A stretch of 64,000 bases of DNA from an uncultured Acidobacteriaceae bacterium (GCA_903904755.1 CAIVDV010000013.1:169347-233346), one strand, 5' to 3'. Positions 45,614-54,466 are shown, counted from the first letter of the stretch. The notes: generated by a model from the letters alone, not told the origin. Program-made: numbers and translations.

Positions 45614-46210
45614 CTACTGCCAAATCCCGTGAAGAAAATACGCAAGGCCCAAACTGCCATACAGCAGCAGGGCCCCTATCGCTGAATTGTACTCGCGATG
45701 CCGCCGGTAAAGCTCCATCGAAAATCGCCCCGGCTCGCCCGTCGCCCCATCCGGCGCCTCAGCCGCCGTCACCCGCGGTATCAGCCGCGGAACCTGCCGG
45801 CAGTAATCCTCAAATCCCGCAAACGTCGCCCGCAGAAACCGCTCTTCCGAGGCAATCACCGGCACATAAATCACCACAAAAAACACCACCAGCACCAGCG
45901 AAAACCACACGTTCTCCAGCGCCAGCGCAAATCCCATCGCAATCAGAATCGACCCCAGGTACAGCGGATTCCGCGTATGCGCATACGGCCCGGTCCGCGT
46001 CAGCTCCCGGTTCTTCTTCACATACCCCGCAGCATAGCTCCGCATCAGCACCCCGGCCGCAACAAACGGCACACTCGCCACCATCCACTTCAGCTCCGGC
46101 CGCTGCCGGTACAGCGAAACCAGATACAGCGCCGCCGCCACAAACCCCAGCGGTACGCGAATCCGCCGCGCCACCCGCTGCCACCGCGTCATCCAGTCCA
46201 TCTCGCTCAT
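45614..46210 (-). CDS. isoprenylcysteine methyltransferase-like membrane protein
   Basis: A 198-residue membrane protein of the ICMT-like family, with four or five spans. The SAM-binding region reads RELTRTGPYAHTRNPLYLGSILIAMGFALALE, then IASEERFLRATFAGFEDYCRQVPRLIPR. It begins at ATG 46210, overlapping the stop of the preceding glycosyltransferase gene, so it belongs to the LPS operon. A lipid or LPS-linked substrate is plausible but unproven. Confidence 0.82.
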   Translation of the reverse strand: MSEMDWMTRWQRVARRIRVPLGFVAAALYLVSLYRQRPELKWMVASVPFVAAGVLMRSYAAGYVKKNRELTRTGPYAHTRNPLYLGSILIAMGFALALENVWFSLVLVVFFVVIYVPVIASEERFLRATFAGFEDYCRQVPRLIPRVTAAEAPDGATGEPGRFSMELYRRHREYNSAIGALLLYGSLGLAYFLHGIWQ

Positions 46211-47298
46211 TGCAATCCCTCGCTTCTCGCCCCATCTGCTATCACAGCCACATCCCACGCCGCTTGCAGCACCGCCTCTGGCTGAATCGTCAGCAGCCCC
46301 GCCTCCGTATCCGGCTTGCGGCTGTGGTCCCGCACGCTCACCGGGCTCCGCAGCACCCGGAACTCGCTCCCGTACGGCCCATTCCTGTGCGGATCAGTCG
46401 GCCCGTAAATCCCCACCACCGGCTTGCCCAGCGCGCACGCCAGGTGCAGCGGCCCCGTATCTCCGCCAATCATCAGTGCAATCCGCCGCGTCAGCGATAT
46501 CAGTTGCGGCAGCGTGCAAACCACCGTCTCCGCCATCCCGCCGCTGTACGCCACCACACGCGCCGCCAGCGCATCCTCGCCCGGCCCGGCATTCACCATC
46601 ACCCGCGCCCCCGCCTTGGTCAACTCACGCGCCACCAGCCCATACCGCTCCGCAGGCCAGCACTTCGCTCCCCAGCCCGCTCCCGGATTCAGCAGCACCA
46701 CCGGCCGCCCGCCGCTCTTCGGCACAATATGGTCGCACCATACCTCCGCGCCCGCATCCACCGGCAGCCACGGCTGCTCCGGCATCAGCAAATCCCCGGC
46801 CACGTCGCTTGCCAGCTCCATCGCCTTCTCAATCACGTGCGCGCCAATCGTCTCAATCCGCTCCGTATACAGGAACCGCGCAGGCCCTTCCCACGGCTGC
46901 GAGTCGCCAATCGTCCGGTGACATCCCGTCATCCGCGACAGCACTGCCGACCGTATCGAACCCTGCAAGTCCAGCACCGCGTCGTAGTCTGAAGCCCTCA
47001 ACTCCCGCCGGGTCGCCAAAATCCCATCCCACGTCACCTTCGTCAGCGGGCGCTTGCTCCACGCCTTCGTCGGAACAAAATGTATCTGATCCACCAGCGG
47101 ACGCTGAACGCTCCTGCGTCCCTCCGCCTCACCGGCCTCCGCCGTCAGCAAGGCCCGCCAGCGCGGCTCCACCGCCCAGCCAATATGCCACGCCGGATGC
47201 GCCTTCCGCAGCGCCGTCACCGCCGGCAGCGCGTGCAGAATATCGCCCATGGCACCCAAACGCACCACCAGCAGACGAAATTGGACCCGGTTGCTCAA
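46207..47298 (-). CDS. family-9 glycosyltransferase, heptosyltransferase-like
   Basis: A 363-residue GT-B enzyme of glycosyltransferase family 9, which adds heptose (or a related sugar) to the LPS inner core. Marks are LLVVRLGAMGDILHALPAVTALRKAHP, YDAVLDLQGSIRSAVLSRM, VVLLNPGAGWGAKCWPAERYG and IGGDTGPLHLACALGKPVVGIYGPTDPHRNGPYG. The initiator appears to be TTG 47298. It sits between lpxK and an ICMT-like gene, in keeping with inner-core assembly. It could be heptosyltransferase I or an acidobacterial equivalent; the sugar cannot be fixed. Confidence 0.88.
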   Translation of the reverse strand: MSNRVQFRLLVVRLGAMGDILHALPAVTALRKAHPAWHIGWAVEPRWRALLTAEAGEAEGRRSVQRPLVDQIHFVPTKAWSKRPLTKVTWDGILATRRELRASDYDAVLDLQGSIRSAVLSRMTGCHRTIGDSQPWEGPARFLYTERIETIGAHVIEKAMELASDVAGDLLMPEQPWLPVDAGAEVWCDHIVPKSGGRPVVLLNPGAGWGAKCWPAERYGLVARELTKAGARVMVNAGPGEDALAARVVAYSGGMAETVVCTLPQLISLTRRIALMIGGDTGPLHLACALGKPVVGIYGPTDPHRNGPYGSEFRVLRSPVSVRDHSRKPDTEAGLLTIQPEAVLQAAWDVAVIADGARSEGLQ

Positions 47299-47332
47299 GC
47301 CTTCATTTTCTCACAGCAGGTTTTCTTCGCGG

Positions 47333-48307
47333 CTACCGCCCCACCAGCACCCGAAGCCGATTCAGCACCGCCACCGCATCCTCCAGCTCTACGGTCAACC
47401 CCGCCACCCGCACCAGCGCCACCTGCTGCAGCACCGTAACCAGCGGCCCCAGACGCGCCTGGTCCTTCGCCGTCATCACAAACGCCGTCACCCCAGCCGC
47501 CTTCCCCTCAGCCGCCAGCTCACCCAACTCCACTGCGCTCCAGGCATAGTGATCCGGAAACGCCCGCCGCACCGCCACCTGCAAGCCCCCCGCCTCCAGC
47601 CCCGCAAAAAACTGCTCCGGCCGCGCAATTCCGCAAAACGCCATTACCGCCCCCGTCAACTTCGGCACCACCATCCGCCGCCGGTACCGCCATATCGGCC
47701 TCGACACCCCGTCCGCCCGGTTCATCTCCGCCAGAACCCCAGCCGCAGCATCATCCCCGGCCTCCACCGCAAACACCGTCGCCCGCCGCAGCGCCCCCCG
47801 GCTCTCACGCAAATTCCCGCCCGGCAGCAGACTATCCCCCAAATCCTCGCTGCTCACCAGCACAATATCCTCATCCCGCCCCAGTTGCCTGTGCTGGAAT
47901 CCGTCATCCAGCAAGTGCAGCCGCGCCCCTTCCAGCTCCCCCAACTGCCCCGCCGCCAGCCGCTCCGCCGCCACATACACCGGCACATCCGCCTCCCGCG
48001 CAATCACCACCGGCTCGTCGCCAAACTCCTCCGCGGTCCCGTCCATCCGCACCCGCGAAGCCACCTTCTCCCGCCGCCCATACCCCCGCGACAGCACATC
48101 CACCTGCACCCCATCCGCAGCCAGCAGCTTCGCCACCGCAATCACAAACGGAGTCTTCCCCGCCCCGCCCGCGCTGATATTCCCCACGCTCACCACCGGC
48201 CGCCCCAGCCGCTTCACCCGCTCCAGCCCAGTCGCCAGCGCCAGCCTGCGCAGCCCCACCCCGACCGCATACAGCGGCACCAGCCCCGCCAGCCACGGCC
48301 GCCTCAC
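47333..48307 (-). CDS. lpxK: tetraacyldisaccharide 4'-kinase
   Basis: A 324-residue LpxK, phosphorylating the lipid A precursor at the 4' position at the inner membrane. The P-loop region is VSVGNISAGGAGKTPFVIAVAKLL, followed by DVLSRGYGRR, DEPVVIAREADVPVYVAAERL and HLLDDGFQHRQLGRDEDIVLV. The N-terminal hydrophobic helix (WLAGLVPLYAVGVGLRRLAL) anchors it. The start overlaps the waaA stop by four bases. Confidence 0.94.
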   Translation of the reverse strand: MRRPWLAGLVPLYAVGVGLRRLALATGLERVKRLGRPVVSVGNISAGGAGKTPFVIAVAKLLAADGVQVDVLSRGYGRREKVASRVRMDGTAEEFGDEPVVIAREADVPVYVAAERLAAGQLGELEGARLHLLDDGFQHRQLGRDEDIVLVSSEDLGDSLLPGGNLRESRGALRRATVFAVEAGDDAAAGVLAEMNRADGVSRPIWRYRRRMVVPKLTGAVMAFCGIARPEQFFAGLEAGGLQVAVRRAFPDHYAWSAVELGELAAEGKAAGVTAFVMTAKDQARLGPLVTVLQQVALVRVAGLTVELEDAVAVLNRLRVLVGR

Positions 48308-49593
48308 TGCCCACCCCGTTCCGCCGCAACCTCGGCAATCGTCTCCACCGCCCGCGCCGTCGCCCCGGCCTCGTGCTCAAACACCCGCTTCCCCGCCTCG
48401 CCCAGCTCCCGCGCCGCGTGCTCATCCGTCAGCAGCCCCGCAATCCCCGCCGCCAGCCCTTCCCGGCTCACCACCAGCAACCCGCCGCCGGCAACCATCT
48501 CCTCCACAATCGCCCGAAAATTCTCCCAGCTCTCCCCCATCACCACCGGCACCCCAAACTGCGCCGGCTCCAGCGGATTGTGTCCCCCTGCCGCCACCAG
48601 GCTCCCGCCCACAAATGCCACCGCCGCCAGCCCATACACACTCGCCAGTTCCCCAATCGTATCCAGCAGCACAATCTCACCCGGCGCAACCTCCGCCCCG
48701 CCCATCTCGCTCCGCCGCCGCCACACCACTCCCACTCGCTCCAGCAGCTCCGCCACTGCCCCAAAACGCTCCGGATGCCGTGGCGCCAGCACCATCGCCA
48801 GCTCCGGCTCCGCCCTCATCAGCTCCGGCCACGCCCCAAGCAGCATCGCCTCTTCCCCATCCAGCGTGCTCCCCGCCACCAGCAGCCGACGCCCAGCCGC
48901 CTGCACCCGCAGCAGCCTGGTCGCCTCCGCCTCCACCGTCGCCCGCACATCAAACTTCAGGTTCCCCCCCACCATCGCCCGCTCCACTCCCAGCGCCCGC
49001 AGCCGCTCCGCGTCCACCTCCGTCTGCGCCAGCACCGCCGTCAGCTTCCGCAATATCGGCCGCCACAGCCCCCGAATCGCCCGGTACCGCGGCCACGATC
49101 GATCCGAAATACGCGCATTCACCACCACCACCGGCACCCCGCGCCTCCCGCAGCCCGCCAGCAGATTCGGCCAGAACTCCGTCTCCGCCAGCACCAGCAC
49201 CGCTGGCCGCACCGCCCGCAAATACGCCCCCGTCGCCCACGGCAAATCCAGCGGACAATAAAACACCCGCCCCGCCCCAAACCGCTCCCGAGCCAGCGCC
49301 TGACCCGTCCGCGTCGTCGTGCTCACCATCACCCGAAACTCCGGCAAATTCCCATCCAGCTCCGACACCAGACGGCTCACCGCCAGCACTTCTCCCACAG
49401 AAACTGCATGAAGCCAGATAACCGGCCGACCCCGCTCTGCGTCCAAACTCCTGAGCAATCCCGCAGGCACACCCCCCAATCGCGCTCGCAGCCCCTCGCG
49501 GTACTTCTCCGTCGTCGCCAGCCGCCACAGCCACCACGGCGCGCTCACCAACAGGCCCGCCAGCAGCATCAGGTTGTACAGGAGCAGGATCAT
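48304..49593 (-). CDS. waaA: 3-deoxy-D-manno-octulosonic acid transferase
   Basis: A 429-residue WaaA (KdtA), adding Kdo to lipid IV-A. An N-terminal membrane anchor (ILLLYNLMLLAGLLVSAPWWLWRL) precedes WLHAVSVGEVLAVSRLV, FRVMVSTTTRTGQALARERFG, LVLAETEFWPNLLAGCGRRGVPVVVVNARISDRS, and the CMP-Kdo site (LGELASVYGLAAVAFVGGSLVAAGGHNPLEPAQFGVPVVMG). ATG 49593 opens directly at the anchor; the track's longer version has no support. It heads the minus-strand cluster waaA-lpxK-GT9-ICMT-like, with lpxK overlapping. Confidence 0.94.
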   Translation of the reverse strand: MILLLYNLMLLAGLLVSAPWWLWRLATTEKYREGLRARLGGVPAGLLRSLDAERGRPVIWLHAVSVGEVLAVSRLVSELDGNLPEFRVMVSTTTRTGQALARERFGAGRVFYCPLDLPWATGAYLRAVRPAVLVLAETEFWPNLLAGCGRRGVPVVVVNARISDRSWPRYRAIRGLWRPILRKLTAVLAQTEVDAERLRALGVERAMVGGNLKFDVRATVEAEATRLLRVQAAGRRLLVAGSTLDGEEAMLLGAWPELMRAEPELAMVLAPRHPERFGAVAELLERVGVVWRRRSEMGGAEVAPGEIVLLDTIGELASVYGLAAVAFVGGSLVAAGGHNPLEPAQFGVPVVMGESWENFRAIVEEMVAGGGLLVVSREGLAAGIAGLLTDEHAARELGEAGKRVFEHEAGATARAVETIAEVAAERGGQ

Positions 49594-49696
49594 GGCTAAA
49601 TCGCCCTCCGCCGGCCCAACCCAACCCTCCGGCGTCACCCTTAGAATACAGACGCCCTCTGGCCTCCCGCTCCCGTCTCTGTTACAGTTGCCCCCG

Positions 49697-50377
49697 ATGA
49701 TCCAACCGCGCCCCACACGCCTTGCAGCCGCCGCTTTCGCCCTCGCCCTCTCCACCCTGGCCTTCTTACCGGCCACCGCCCGCGCCGCAGACCACAAAGC
49801 CCCGCCCGTTCAGCCCGCCACTGACTTCACCGCCCTCGAAGTCCACGCCGACGAGCACCTCGCCGTCGCCGCCGAGCCCTACGACACCCACGACAAATCC
49901 GCCCTCTTCCGCATCGACTACCTCGCCCACGGCGTCATCCCCATCCGCCTCATCGTCACCAACCTCGGCGACAAGCCCGTCTCCCTCAAGGACGCCCGCA
50001 TCATCTTCGTCACCGCCCAGGGCGACCGCATCCAGGCCGCCGACCCCGAAGACGTTGAGCGACTCATCAGCCTCCACGACAAACAGGGCACCAAAATCCC
50101 CCTCCCCGGCCCACTCCCCTCCATCCACCTCAAGCCCAAAGCCAGCGACAAAGACGTCGAACAGGACTTCGACCAGTTCGAGTACCAGGCTCTCGTCGTC
50201 GAACCCCACTCCACACAGGCCGGCTTCCTCTTCTACGACGTCTCCGGCCTCACCCACCCCCTCAAAGGCGCAACCCTCAACCTCCGCAAACTCCGCACCG
50301 CCGACGGCCAGGAACTCTTCGCCTTCGAAATCTCCTTCGACAAGTACCTCAAATCCAAATCCCCCCAGATGAACTAG
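49697..50377 (+). CDS. secreted protein of unknown function
   Basis: A 226-residue exported protein with a signal peptide (TRLAAAAFALALSTLAFLPATARA). The mature part has beta-rich sequence (HLAVAAEPYDTHDKSALFRIDYLAHGVIPIRLIVTNLGDKPVSLKDARIIFVTAQGDRI) and a C-terminal YEYQALVVEPHSTQAGFLFYDVSG-like region, resembling an immunoglobulin-type domain. I know of no function. It is divergent from waaA with 103 bases between the starts. Confidence 0.7.
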   Translation: MIQPRPTRLAAAAFALALSTLAFLPATARAADHKAPPVQPATDFTALEVHADEHLAVAAEPYDTHDKSALFRIDYLAHGVIPIRLIVTNLGDKPVSLKDARIIFVTAQGDRIQAADPEDVERLISLHDKQGTKIPLPGPLPSIHLKPKASDKDVEQDFDQFEYQALVVEPHSTQAGFLFYDVSGLTHPLKGATLNLRKLRTADGQELFAFEISFDKYLKSKSPQMN

Positions 50378-50382
50378 CACGC

Positions 50383-50940
50383 ATTCGAACAAAGCTCGAA
50401 CCCGCCTTGGCCTTTGCTTTTGCTTTTGGCCTTTGCTTCTCTTGTTGTCATTCCCAACAGGGAATCTGCTTCTGCCTTTGCTTCTGCTTCTGCCTTTGCC
50501 TTTCTGTCTGTCATTCCCAACAGGGAATCTGCTGTCGCCTTTGCCTTGTAAAAGGGCATGACTTCAGTCATGCCGCAAACGCTCGATAAAAGAAAGAGGG
50601 CTTCAGCCCCTGCACACAGCCACCGCCAAAAGAAGTTCCATGAGCCGCGTTCCAAGTGCTTTAGGACAATCGCCGGGTGCCACCGGTCCCTCGCACTTGG
50701 GGACCGGTGACGCATTCGAGCAACGCTCGAACCCGCCCTCGCCCTTGCTTTTGCTTTTGGCCTTTGCTTTTCTGTCTGTCATTCCAACAGGGAATCTGCT
50801 GTTGCCTTTGCCTTGTAAAAGGGCATGACTTCAGTCATGCCGCAAACGCTCTATAAAAGACGGAGGGCTTCAGCCCCTGCACACAGCCAGCGCCAAAAGA
50901 AGTTCAATGAGCCGCGCTCCAAGTGCATTGGGACAATCGC
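50383..50940. repeat. directly repeated composite of palindromic modules
   Basis: Two units lie in tandem (50383..50673 and 50712..50940), each with TTCGA(G/A)C-GCTCGAA, an ATTCC-AACAGGGAAT-CTGCT hairpin, a TGCCTTTGCCTTGTAAAAGG stretch, CATGACTTCAGTCATG and GGGCTTCAGCCCCTGCACAC. The last hundred bases of the two units are over 90 percent alike. The GTGCCACCGGTCCC / GGGGACCGGT hairpin lies between them. The region is CT-rich and contains no gene. Confidence 0.75.
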
Positions 50941-50959
50941 ACCAAGCAACATCCCGAAC

Positions 50960-51163
50960 ATGCCTCTTGATATCGTCCGAAAGCCTACGCCAGAAGAAGA
51001 GGAACTTCTCCGAAAGCGTGAAGAACTAGCCACCATTCGAGCTGCTTTGGCGGAGCGCGAACTGGAACTTGCCGATTTTCGCGCCCAGTTGAAAAGCTTT
51101 GAGGGTCGCTACCTGCGTCAGGTCGTCCGTCGATACGCGGGCATAGCCGTATTGCATGGTTGA
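50960..51163 (+). pseudogene. N-terminal fragment of a coiled-coil (J-domain-protein-like) gene
   Basis: The frame MPLDIVRKPTPEEEELLRKREELATIRAALAERELELADFRAQLKSFEGRYLRQV is a regular helical start resembling the N-terminal part of longer proteins that end in a J domain; the family name is from memory and tentative. After RYLRQV the frame runs into unrelated sequence (VRRYAGIAVLHG) and stops. At that point the opposite strand carries the start of a serine recombinase, so I read this as the stump left by an insertion or deletion. Confidence 0.5.
51119..51157 (-). pseudogene. N-terminal scrap of a serine recombinase (resolvase)
   Basis: On the minus strand the codons read MQYGYARVSTDDL, the classic start of resolvase/invertase proteins with the catalytic serine in place. 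The frame then enters the reverse complement of the J-domain-like gene. Only about a dozen codons survive, so it cannot be active, but the match to the family start is too exact to be chance. Confidence 0.6.
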
Positions 51164-51266
51164 ATATGGCCCTGACATTTGACCCATGCAAGCCCTTGAA
51201 AACATGGGGCCGTGCTCGTGGGTCAAGACTGACCCTTTGTGACCCAAAGCCCGCTCTCTTACCTGC

Positions 51267-51875
51267 CTAAATTTTGTCTGGATTATTCGCACCTAGCCAA
51301 CTGGCATCAGGAGCAATTTTCGCGAACGCAACCAAACCCAAATGGAAAAGAATGGTGCATCGCGTTGTGAATCGCCTGCCGTCCAATGTCGAGTACGTCA
51401 GACTGAATTTCAGCGTGTTGCGAAGTGGGGTGCCCGCGTCGTCCGTGGGAGCGAAGGACAGCCCCGCAACTTTCAAGAAAGTGAACGCCGCATCCCGGTC
51501 AAACTGATTGCCGGGTGTGCATCTGTGCTGAGCAGCACGCACCTCGCACCCTTCGCCTATGACAAATATCCGCTCCGTGATGAGGCGCTCGGAATATCGC
51601 TCCGATGGAACGAGAGGCCCTTCAATTTCCGAGATGTCGATGTCAAATGCCGGACTTGAGCCGACGTTCCGTATCACAAAGCCGCTTTGCCCGTCCGCAT
51701 CCGTTTCGAGATTCCAATCCCCTTCAACAACTAGCACCGGCCTTGGGCGTTGCAACTTAACTTGCTCCCACGCCGCGTCACCTTGCCTCTTTGCAGCAAT
51801 GGCAGACCACCACGCCGCACATGCAGCGGCAAAGGTAAAGAGCGCGATTGCGAGATTGATTTTCTCTGCTGACAT
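51267..51875 (-). CDS. membrane-anchored protein, function unknown
   Basis: A 202-residue protein with one N-terminal membrane span (INLAIALFTFAAACAAWWSAIAA) and a soluble part (VKLQRPRPVLVVEGDWNLETDADGQSGFVIRNVGSSPAFDIDISEIEGP) that looks beta-rich. The G+C content is visibly lower than in the core genes, as in its neighbour. The start is MSAEKIN at 51875. It lies inside the mobile-element scar and is probably cargo. Confidence 0.55.
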   Translation of the reverse strand: MSAEKINLAIALFTFAAACAAWWSAIAAKRQGDAAWEQVKLQRPRPVLVVEGDWNLETDADGQSGFVIRNVGSSPAFDIDISEIEGPLVPSERYSERLITERIFVIGEGCEVRAAQHRCTPGNQFDRDAAFTFLKVAGLSFAPTDDAGTPLRNTLKFSLTYSTLDGRRFTTRCTILFHLGLVAFAKIAPDASWLGANNPDKI

Positions 51876-51906
51876 CACGGGGCTACGTCTTCAGTGAGAG
51901 TCATGG

Positions 51907-52959
51907 CTACTCCAATCTCTGCGCTGTCTGGAGAAGTTGTTGTTGCTTGCCGTGCTCTTCCTGATAAATCCGCTCAAGATGAGCGAGACCGTCTGACATA
52001 GCACTGAATTTCTGCCTGAATGGACCCACTGCGCTATCAAGCCGACCACAAGCCCCATTGACGTTTTGAACCTCTGCCGGGGTCAGATGGCCGCTGTTTT
52101 GCGATACAGCACGACATTGCTGCTCAAAAGCCGTTGCTTGGTCTGCCATGGGCTTCACATTCGTTTCAAGAGATGATTGAAGTGACTCTCCCTGATAGTG
52201 CATTTGGTCCGTCTGAATTGACGCCTGATTTGCAGCAACGGAAAGCTGCCCGCGTGAGACTTCCGCATTGGGATTCCCTGCTAGTCTGCGTTCGCGTGCG
52301 ACATACTCGCCTACCCTCGCAGTGATTCCCTCATAGCCCTTTTCCGCGCCGGGGATCCTGCCAAGGTGAACATCTGCCTGTGAGTCGAATTGGGCCATTC
52401 TTCGGATGAGCTGGTCAACCTGTGAAACAAAGTTTGCCTGTGCCTGGAATGTTCTTTGCTGTGCTTGGGCAACCGCCTTCGCTTGGGTGATGCTTTGGGA
52501 CCGAGCATTCAATGCAGCCACTTTCGCCTGAAACTCAGCGGGCGTTGAGCGCGTGAAAGTCAGCGGAATGGATTGCGCCCCGGTCAGTGTCAACACCTTC
52601 CCGCTCAGCGTTCCCGAGAGGACAAATGATTCCAAGCCAAAGAACCGGCTGCCCTGGATTGTCACGTTCTCCCCGTCAACGGCCCCGGTGATTGACACGG
52701 AATTTTGTTCTATGGTGCCGTCCGGCTTTAGGGCGTTTGTTGCAATTTGGCCCGTCAGATGACTGTCTGGCGTCCGAACGACCTGGAGCCACACCACGGC
52801 GCTGTTGTCACTGGCGAGATAGGACCCGGAGATGTTGCTGTGACAACCGGCCATCAAGACCACGGCAAACGCACCGCAAGCAGGCAGCACACCCGATAGA
52901 AACCTCTTGCATCTGGACATAACAAACATGATATGCGAAGCACTCTTTGTTTGGCTCAT
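51907..52959 (-). CDS. putative lipoprotein with long helical C-terminal part
   Basis: An exported lipoprotein of about 350 residues. The lipobox is LMAGC in FAVVLMAGCHSN. After it comes a beta-like segment (SGSYLASDNSAVVWLQVVRTPDSHLTGQIATNALKPDGTIEQNSVSITGAVDGENVTIQG), then a Gln-rich helical region (QAKAVAQAQQRTFQAQANFVSQVDQLIRRMAQFDSQ). The start is uncertain: ATG 52959 is taken, but ATG 52920 (MSRCKRFLSGV) would give a more usual lipoprotein signal. G+C is lower than in surrounding core genes, supporting transfer. I do not recognise the family. Confidence 0.6.
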   Translation of the reverse strand: MSQTKSASHIMFVMSRCKRFLSGVLPACGAFAVVLMAGCHSNISGSYLASDNSAVVWLQVVRTPDSHLTGQIATNALKPDGTIEQNSVSITGAVDGENVTIQGSRFFGLESFVLSGTLSGKVLTLTGAQSIPLTFTRSTPAEFQAKVAALNARSQSITQAKAVAQAQQRTFQAQANFVSQVDQLIRRMAQFDSQADVHLGRIPGAEKGYEGITARVGEYVARERRLAGNPNAEVSRGQLSVAANQASIQTDQMHYQGESLQSSLETNVKPMADQATAFEQQCRAVSQNSGHLTPAEVQNVNGACGRLDSAVGPFRQKFSAMSDGLAHLERIYQEEHGKQQQLLQTAQRLE

Positions 52960-53053
52960 TCTCAATTGACGCTCAACCTCCGAATGGCGTGCTCATAGGC
53001 CATACGGTTACGCGGGCGGGGTGCCGGGGCCAGAGGGGCGGCGGCTTGCTCCC

Positions 53054-53416
53054 TTAGAGACCCAAGCCAATATCCAAACTCTGCTCCTGCTTCGCCGCGA
53101 TCTCCCGCTGCGGCGTGACTGCCTGCTCCTGCTTCTGTTCCGGCTTCATCTCCGGCGCATGGGCGCTCGTGTGCGATACATCATGCCCCAGCGCCGCTCC
53201 CAGCTTCTCGCGGTCGTTGGTGAAGATTTGCGCGTCGTATGCGCCGCGTGAGACGGCAACGTAGGCCATGCGGTTGTTGAGCAGGTCTTTGGCCCCCAGC
53301 TCGGTATCGGCGTGGATCAGCACACGGTCGGCGGTCTGCCCCTGGCTGGAAGGCCTCGTCACGGCGTAGCCGGTGCCCCATCCATCCGGCGCACCTTGCC
53401 GGATGGGTGCGACCAA
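53054..53416 (-). pseudogene. C-terminal fragment of a MobF/TrwC-type conjugative relaxase
   Basis: The minus-strand frame reads YAVTRPSSQGQTADRVLIHADTEL, then NNRMAYVAVSRGAYDAQIFTND and a Gln/Glu-rich tail. These are the last helicase motifs (V and VI) and tail of TrwC/TraI-type relaxase-helicases. Everything before YAVT is missing: the frame continues into a GTGCCCCATCC-type hairpin repeat (53375..53413) and then repeat DNA. So the gene has been cut exactly where the repeat sits, leaving about 100 codons. Confidence 0.75.
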
Positions 53417-53510
53417 CCACCCCCTGGACTGATCTTGCCCTCACACCACATTCGAGCGCAGCTCAATCCCCCTGGCTCCGCTAACCCCGCTAACTCCGCT
53501 AGCTCCGCTG
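53375..53510. repeat. repeat block shared with the mnmG insertion
   Basis: It contains the GTGCCCCATCCATCCGGC / GCCGGATGGGTGCG hairpin (53375..53413), TTCGAGCGCAGCTCAA (53451..53466) and a 9-bp-period tandem block (53472..53510), 35 bases of which equal those inside mnmG. The spacing between hairpin and tandem block (about 60 bases) is like that in mnmG (about 30), though the middle differs. It abuts the truncated relaxase. Confidence 0.7.
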
Positions 53511-53869
53511 CCTTTGTCAACCCCCCAGATTCCCCCCACCCCGCCAACCCCAACAAAACAAACCATATCCCCGCCCATAAATCCCCTCTCACCCCTGCCG
53601 GCTATTAGGCCCACAAGGCGCACAATGGTAGCAATCATTCAAAAAAGGGGGGGGAGATCTTCATGCCCCCAACCATCCAGAATCCCGGCCCATCTCCCCC
53701 AAAACGCGCAAAAAGGGCACAAAAACGGTACAAAATGCACCAGGTAACCACCGACTAACCTCAACCCCATCAACAACATAGGAGTCAAAAAATGGCAAAA
53801 AATACCCCCCCCCCACCCCTTTCGATGTGGTTACCTCTTCAAAACCAAGCACTCAAAGCCCGCACCCGC
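53511..53869. other. C-rich gap with homopolymer runs and a long-range inverted repeat
   Basis: There are runs of eight G (53647..53654) and ten C (53805..53814). AGGTAACCAC at 53742 and its inverse GTGGTTACCT at 53828 bracket 76 bases that include a GGAGTCAAAAAATGGC stretch. Short ORFs here lack a convincing start or composition, so I call none. The role of the inverted repeat is unknown. Confidence 0.4.
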
Positions 53870-54466
53870 CTACTCCCCAACCTGATAAAAACTCACCCCC
53901 GCATCCCCCTGCTTCAGCTCCCGCACCCGCACCAGCACCCCATACCGCTCCTGCAGCGCATCCTTCTTCCGGTGCTCGGCTACCACCAGCGCCCCCTCCG
54001 CCAGCAGCCTCACCCCCGCCCCACCCAGCAGTTCCAAAGTTTGTGAATACTCCGCCTCCGCCTCATACGGCGGATCCAGAAACACCACCCCATACCGCAC
54101 TCCCGCCTGCGCCTCCACCGCCCTCCGCAAAAACGACCCCACCGACCGCTTCTCCACCGTCACCCCCCGCCGAATCCCCAACCCCGCCAGATTCTTCCCC
54201 AGCACCGCCAGCGCCGCCTGCCCCTGCTCCACAAACGTCACCTGCGCCGCCCCCCGGCTCACCGCCTCAATGCCCACCCCCCCTGACCCCGCATACAAAT
54301 CCAGAAACGCCGCCCCCCCCACCCGGTCCACCGCCCCCTGCGTCAAAACATTAAACAGCGTCTCCCGCAGCCGGTCCGTCGTCGGCCTCGTCGCCAACCC
54401 CGCCGGAGCCACCAGCCCGCGCGATTTCAAACGCCCCGCAATCACTCGCATCTTGTTCTTGAGCAT
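53870..54466 (-). CDS. rsmD: 16S rRNA (guanine-966-N2)-methyltransferase
   Basis: A 198-residue RsmD. The conserved start MRVIAGRLKSRGLVAP, the substrate loop TRPTTDRLRETLFNVL, the SAM-binding LDLYAGSGGVGIEAVSRGA and the catalytic VVFLDPPYEAE are all present. Length is normal. ATG 54466 is taken; ATG 54451 five codons later (MRVIAG) is equally possible. It is divergent from the M50-like gene, with starts about 40 bases apart. Confidence 0.93.
   Translation of the reverse strand: MLKNKMRVIAGRLKSRGLVAPAGLATRPTTDRLRETLFNVLTQGAVDRVGGAAFLDLYAGSGGVGIEAVSRGAAQVTFVEQGQAALAVLGKNLAGLGIRRGVTVEKRSVGSFLRRAVEAQAGVRYGVVFLDPPYEAEAEYSQTLELLGGAGVRLLAEGALVVAEHRKKDALQERYGVLVRVRELKQGDAGVSFYQVGE

Noticed and set aside
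50400-50560. Repeating TTTGCTTTTG/CTGCCTTTGCC stretches considered as a CRISPR array or VNTR
   Set aside because: Units are irregular, there are no spacers of constant length, and the stretches are part of the palindromic composite.
53661-53852. Minus-strand ORF of 63 codons in the C-rich gap
   Set aside because: Its sequence depends on homopolymer runs and has no ribosome-binding site or domain.
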